In this document: in pieces, positions 6,060 through 6,607 of the stretch
How the letters are laid out: each line of letters begins with the position of its first letter
Numbering within the stretch: the first letter of the stretch is position 1
Origin: Chromatiales bacterium
GTDB lineage: Bacteria; Pseudomonadota; Gammaproteobacteria; Chromatiales; Chromatiaceae
Direction: 5' to 3'
DNA: 6,607 nt
Assembly: GCA_024639625.1 (NCBI GenBank)
Contig: JAHEIA010000182.1
Coordinates: 1 to 6,607 of the forward strand
Notes under the pieces: model-generated
Database searches by the model: none
The model's input: only the letters and a program-made list of their open reading frames with translations
What the model was told of the DNA's origin: nothing
Translations under genes and position numbers: made by a program

Positions 6060-6076
6060 TCAGCGAGGAAATTGCG

Positions 6077-6403
6077 ATGAACAAGATCACTCCTTGGGTG
6101 GCGATCTCCCTGATGACCTTGAGCCCGGCCCCGGTGTACGCCGACCCGCCGGGGGAGGCCCGAGATTGGCAGCTGCATCGGCTGTTCCAACCAAGCGCGG
6201 AGCAACAGGCCGCCGAACGGGGCGGACGGGTTACCATCTACGACGGTCTGCACGATGTGGACGTCGAACGCGCTTTGGACAGCGAATTCCGGCGTGTGCA
6301 GAGTATGATGTTCGTGCGCACCGTGGTTACCGACGGCAAAGGGGTGCCCCAGCGCGACGAATCCTCGGGCGAGGTGGTGGTTGAAGACGACGACTGCGAT
6401 TGA
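6077..6403 (+). CDS. Small exported acidic protein of unknown family
   Basis: The product is 108 aa. AGGA at 6066-6069 precedes the ATG by 7 bases. Residues 1-22 form a signal peptide (Lys at 3, hydrophobic core, cleavage after VYA before DPP). The mature part of about 86 residues carries LHRLFQPSAEQQAAERGGRV, then VTIYDGLHDVDVERALDSEF, then MMFVRTVVTD, and ends in a very acidic tail, EVVVEDDDCD, with the only Cys at 107. I do not recognise a named domain. The regular DGL-DxxVxxALD pattern, codon use like the neighbours, the ribosome binding site and the signal peptide all argue for a real gene rather than a chance frame. The lone C-terminal Cys could mediate dimerisation, and the acidic tail could bind cations (both inference). 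It is preceded by a 224-bp gap holding a four-copy repeat array, so it probably has its own regulated promoter. Confidence 0.8.
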   Translation: MNKITPWVAISLMTLSPAPVYADPPGEARDWQLHRLFQPSAEQQAAERGGRVTIYDGLHDVDVERALDSEFRRVQSMMFVRTVVTDGKGVPQRDESSGEVVVEDDDCD

Positions 6404-6478
6404 TCTCACCCCGATCGGGCCGGCATCCGCTGCACCGGGGGTAGCGGTCGAGAGCCTCGCCGACCAGCGAGCCATCGG

Positions 6479-6527
6479 GCCGCCAGCGAAGCGGGGTATT
6501 CGTTCCCCGCCAGGTTCATCTGGCGGC
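6479..6527 (+). repeat. Nested inverted repeat with a mutually exclusive alternative hairpin
   Basis: The outer arms GCCGCCAG (6479-6486) and CTGGCGGC (6520-6527) pair over 8 bp. The inner arms GCGGGG (6491-6496) and CCCCGC (6505-6510) pair over 6 bp around an 8-base loop. A second copy of the left arm, CCGCCAG (6507-6513), can instead pair with CTGGCGG (6520-6526) as a tight 7-bp hairpin with loop GTTCAT, which breaks the first fold. No T-run follows within the visible sequence, so it is not a standard terminator. The rest of 6404-6607 shows no convincing gene on either strand. Confidence 0.45.
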
Positions 6528-6607
6528 TATCTCGCGTCTGGTTTCCCGCGTTGCCGCAGACCTCGCAGTGCGTGCGCGAGCGCTCCGGCGCGGCGATTCA
6601 TCCCCGC

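Noticed and set aside
6410..6419. CCCGATCGGG palindrome after the last gene
   Set aside because: It is a perfect 10-base palindrome but has no loop for a hairpin and no T-run, and short GC palindromes are common here.
5966..6475. 169-aa open frame on the minus strand
   Set aside because: It covers the small exported protein and its regulatory region antisense. The plus-strand gene has a ribosome binding site and a signal peptide; this frame shows no recognisable domain.

Overview
This is a GC-rich window in which every convincing gene reads on the + strand. Strong third-position G/C bias and Shine-Dalgarno-type ribosome binding sites point to a Gram-negative proteobacterium. A His-rich Sco protein next to an exported c-type cytochrome fits a respiring gammaproteobacterium, but the sequence alone does not fix the genus. 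All four genes with an intact 5' end and a clear start encode proteins with a Sec-type signal peptide, and the 5'-truncated protease also belongs to an exported family. The segment therefore reads as an exported or envelope-protein island.

Layout. (1) 2-1360: the 3' part of a subtilisin-like (S8) serine protease, cut by the window edge, ending in two near-identical 134-codon modules of unknown type. (2) 1571-4035: a tight two-gene unit. The first gene is a SCO1/SenC copper chaperone with a duplicated His-rich N-terminal segment. Fourteen bases later comes an unusual exported fusion of a mono-haem cytochrome c domain to a type-1 periplasmic-binding-protein domain. (3) 4153-4503: what looks like the stranded C-terminal end of a large secreted protein (the end of a PKD domain plus a stacked-repeat tail), with no signal peptide. 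(4) 4617-5852: a secreted two-domain beta-sandwich/Ig-like protein. (5) 5943-5982: four tandem 11-bp-spaced TTCNTCG repeats, followed by a small exported acidic protein of unknown family at 6077-6403. (6) 6404-6607: no gene is visible, but there is a nested hairpin with an alternative fold.

How they may work together. The Sco protein and the cytochrome/binding-protein fusion are spaced like an operon and probably act together in the periplasm on redox or copper chemistry. No ABC permease or ATPase lies in the window, so the binding-protein domain may be a sensor or redox partner rather than part of an importer. The protease, the PKD-type fragment and the Ig-like protein look like independent surface or secreted proteins. 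The most promising new items are the cytochrome/binding-protein fusion paired with the His-rich Sco protein, and the four-copy 11-bp array in front of the small secreted protein.
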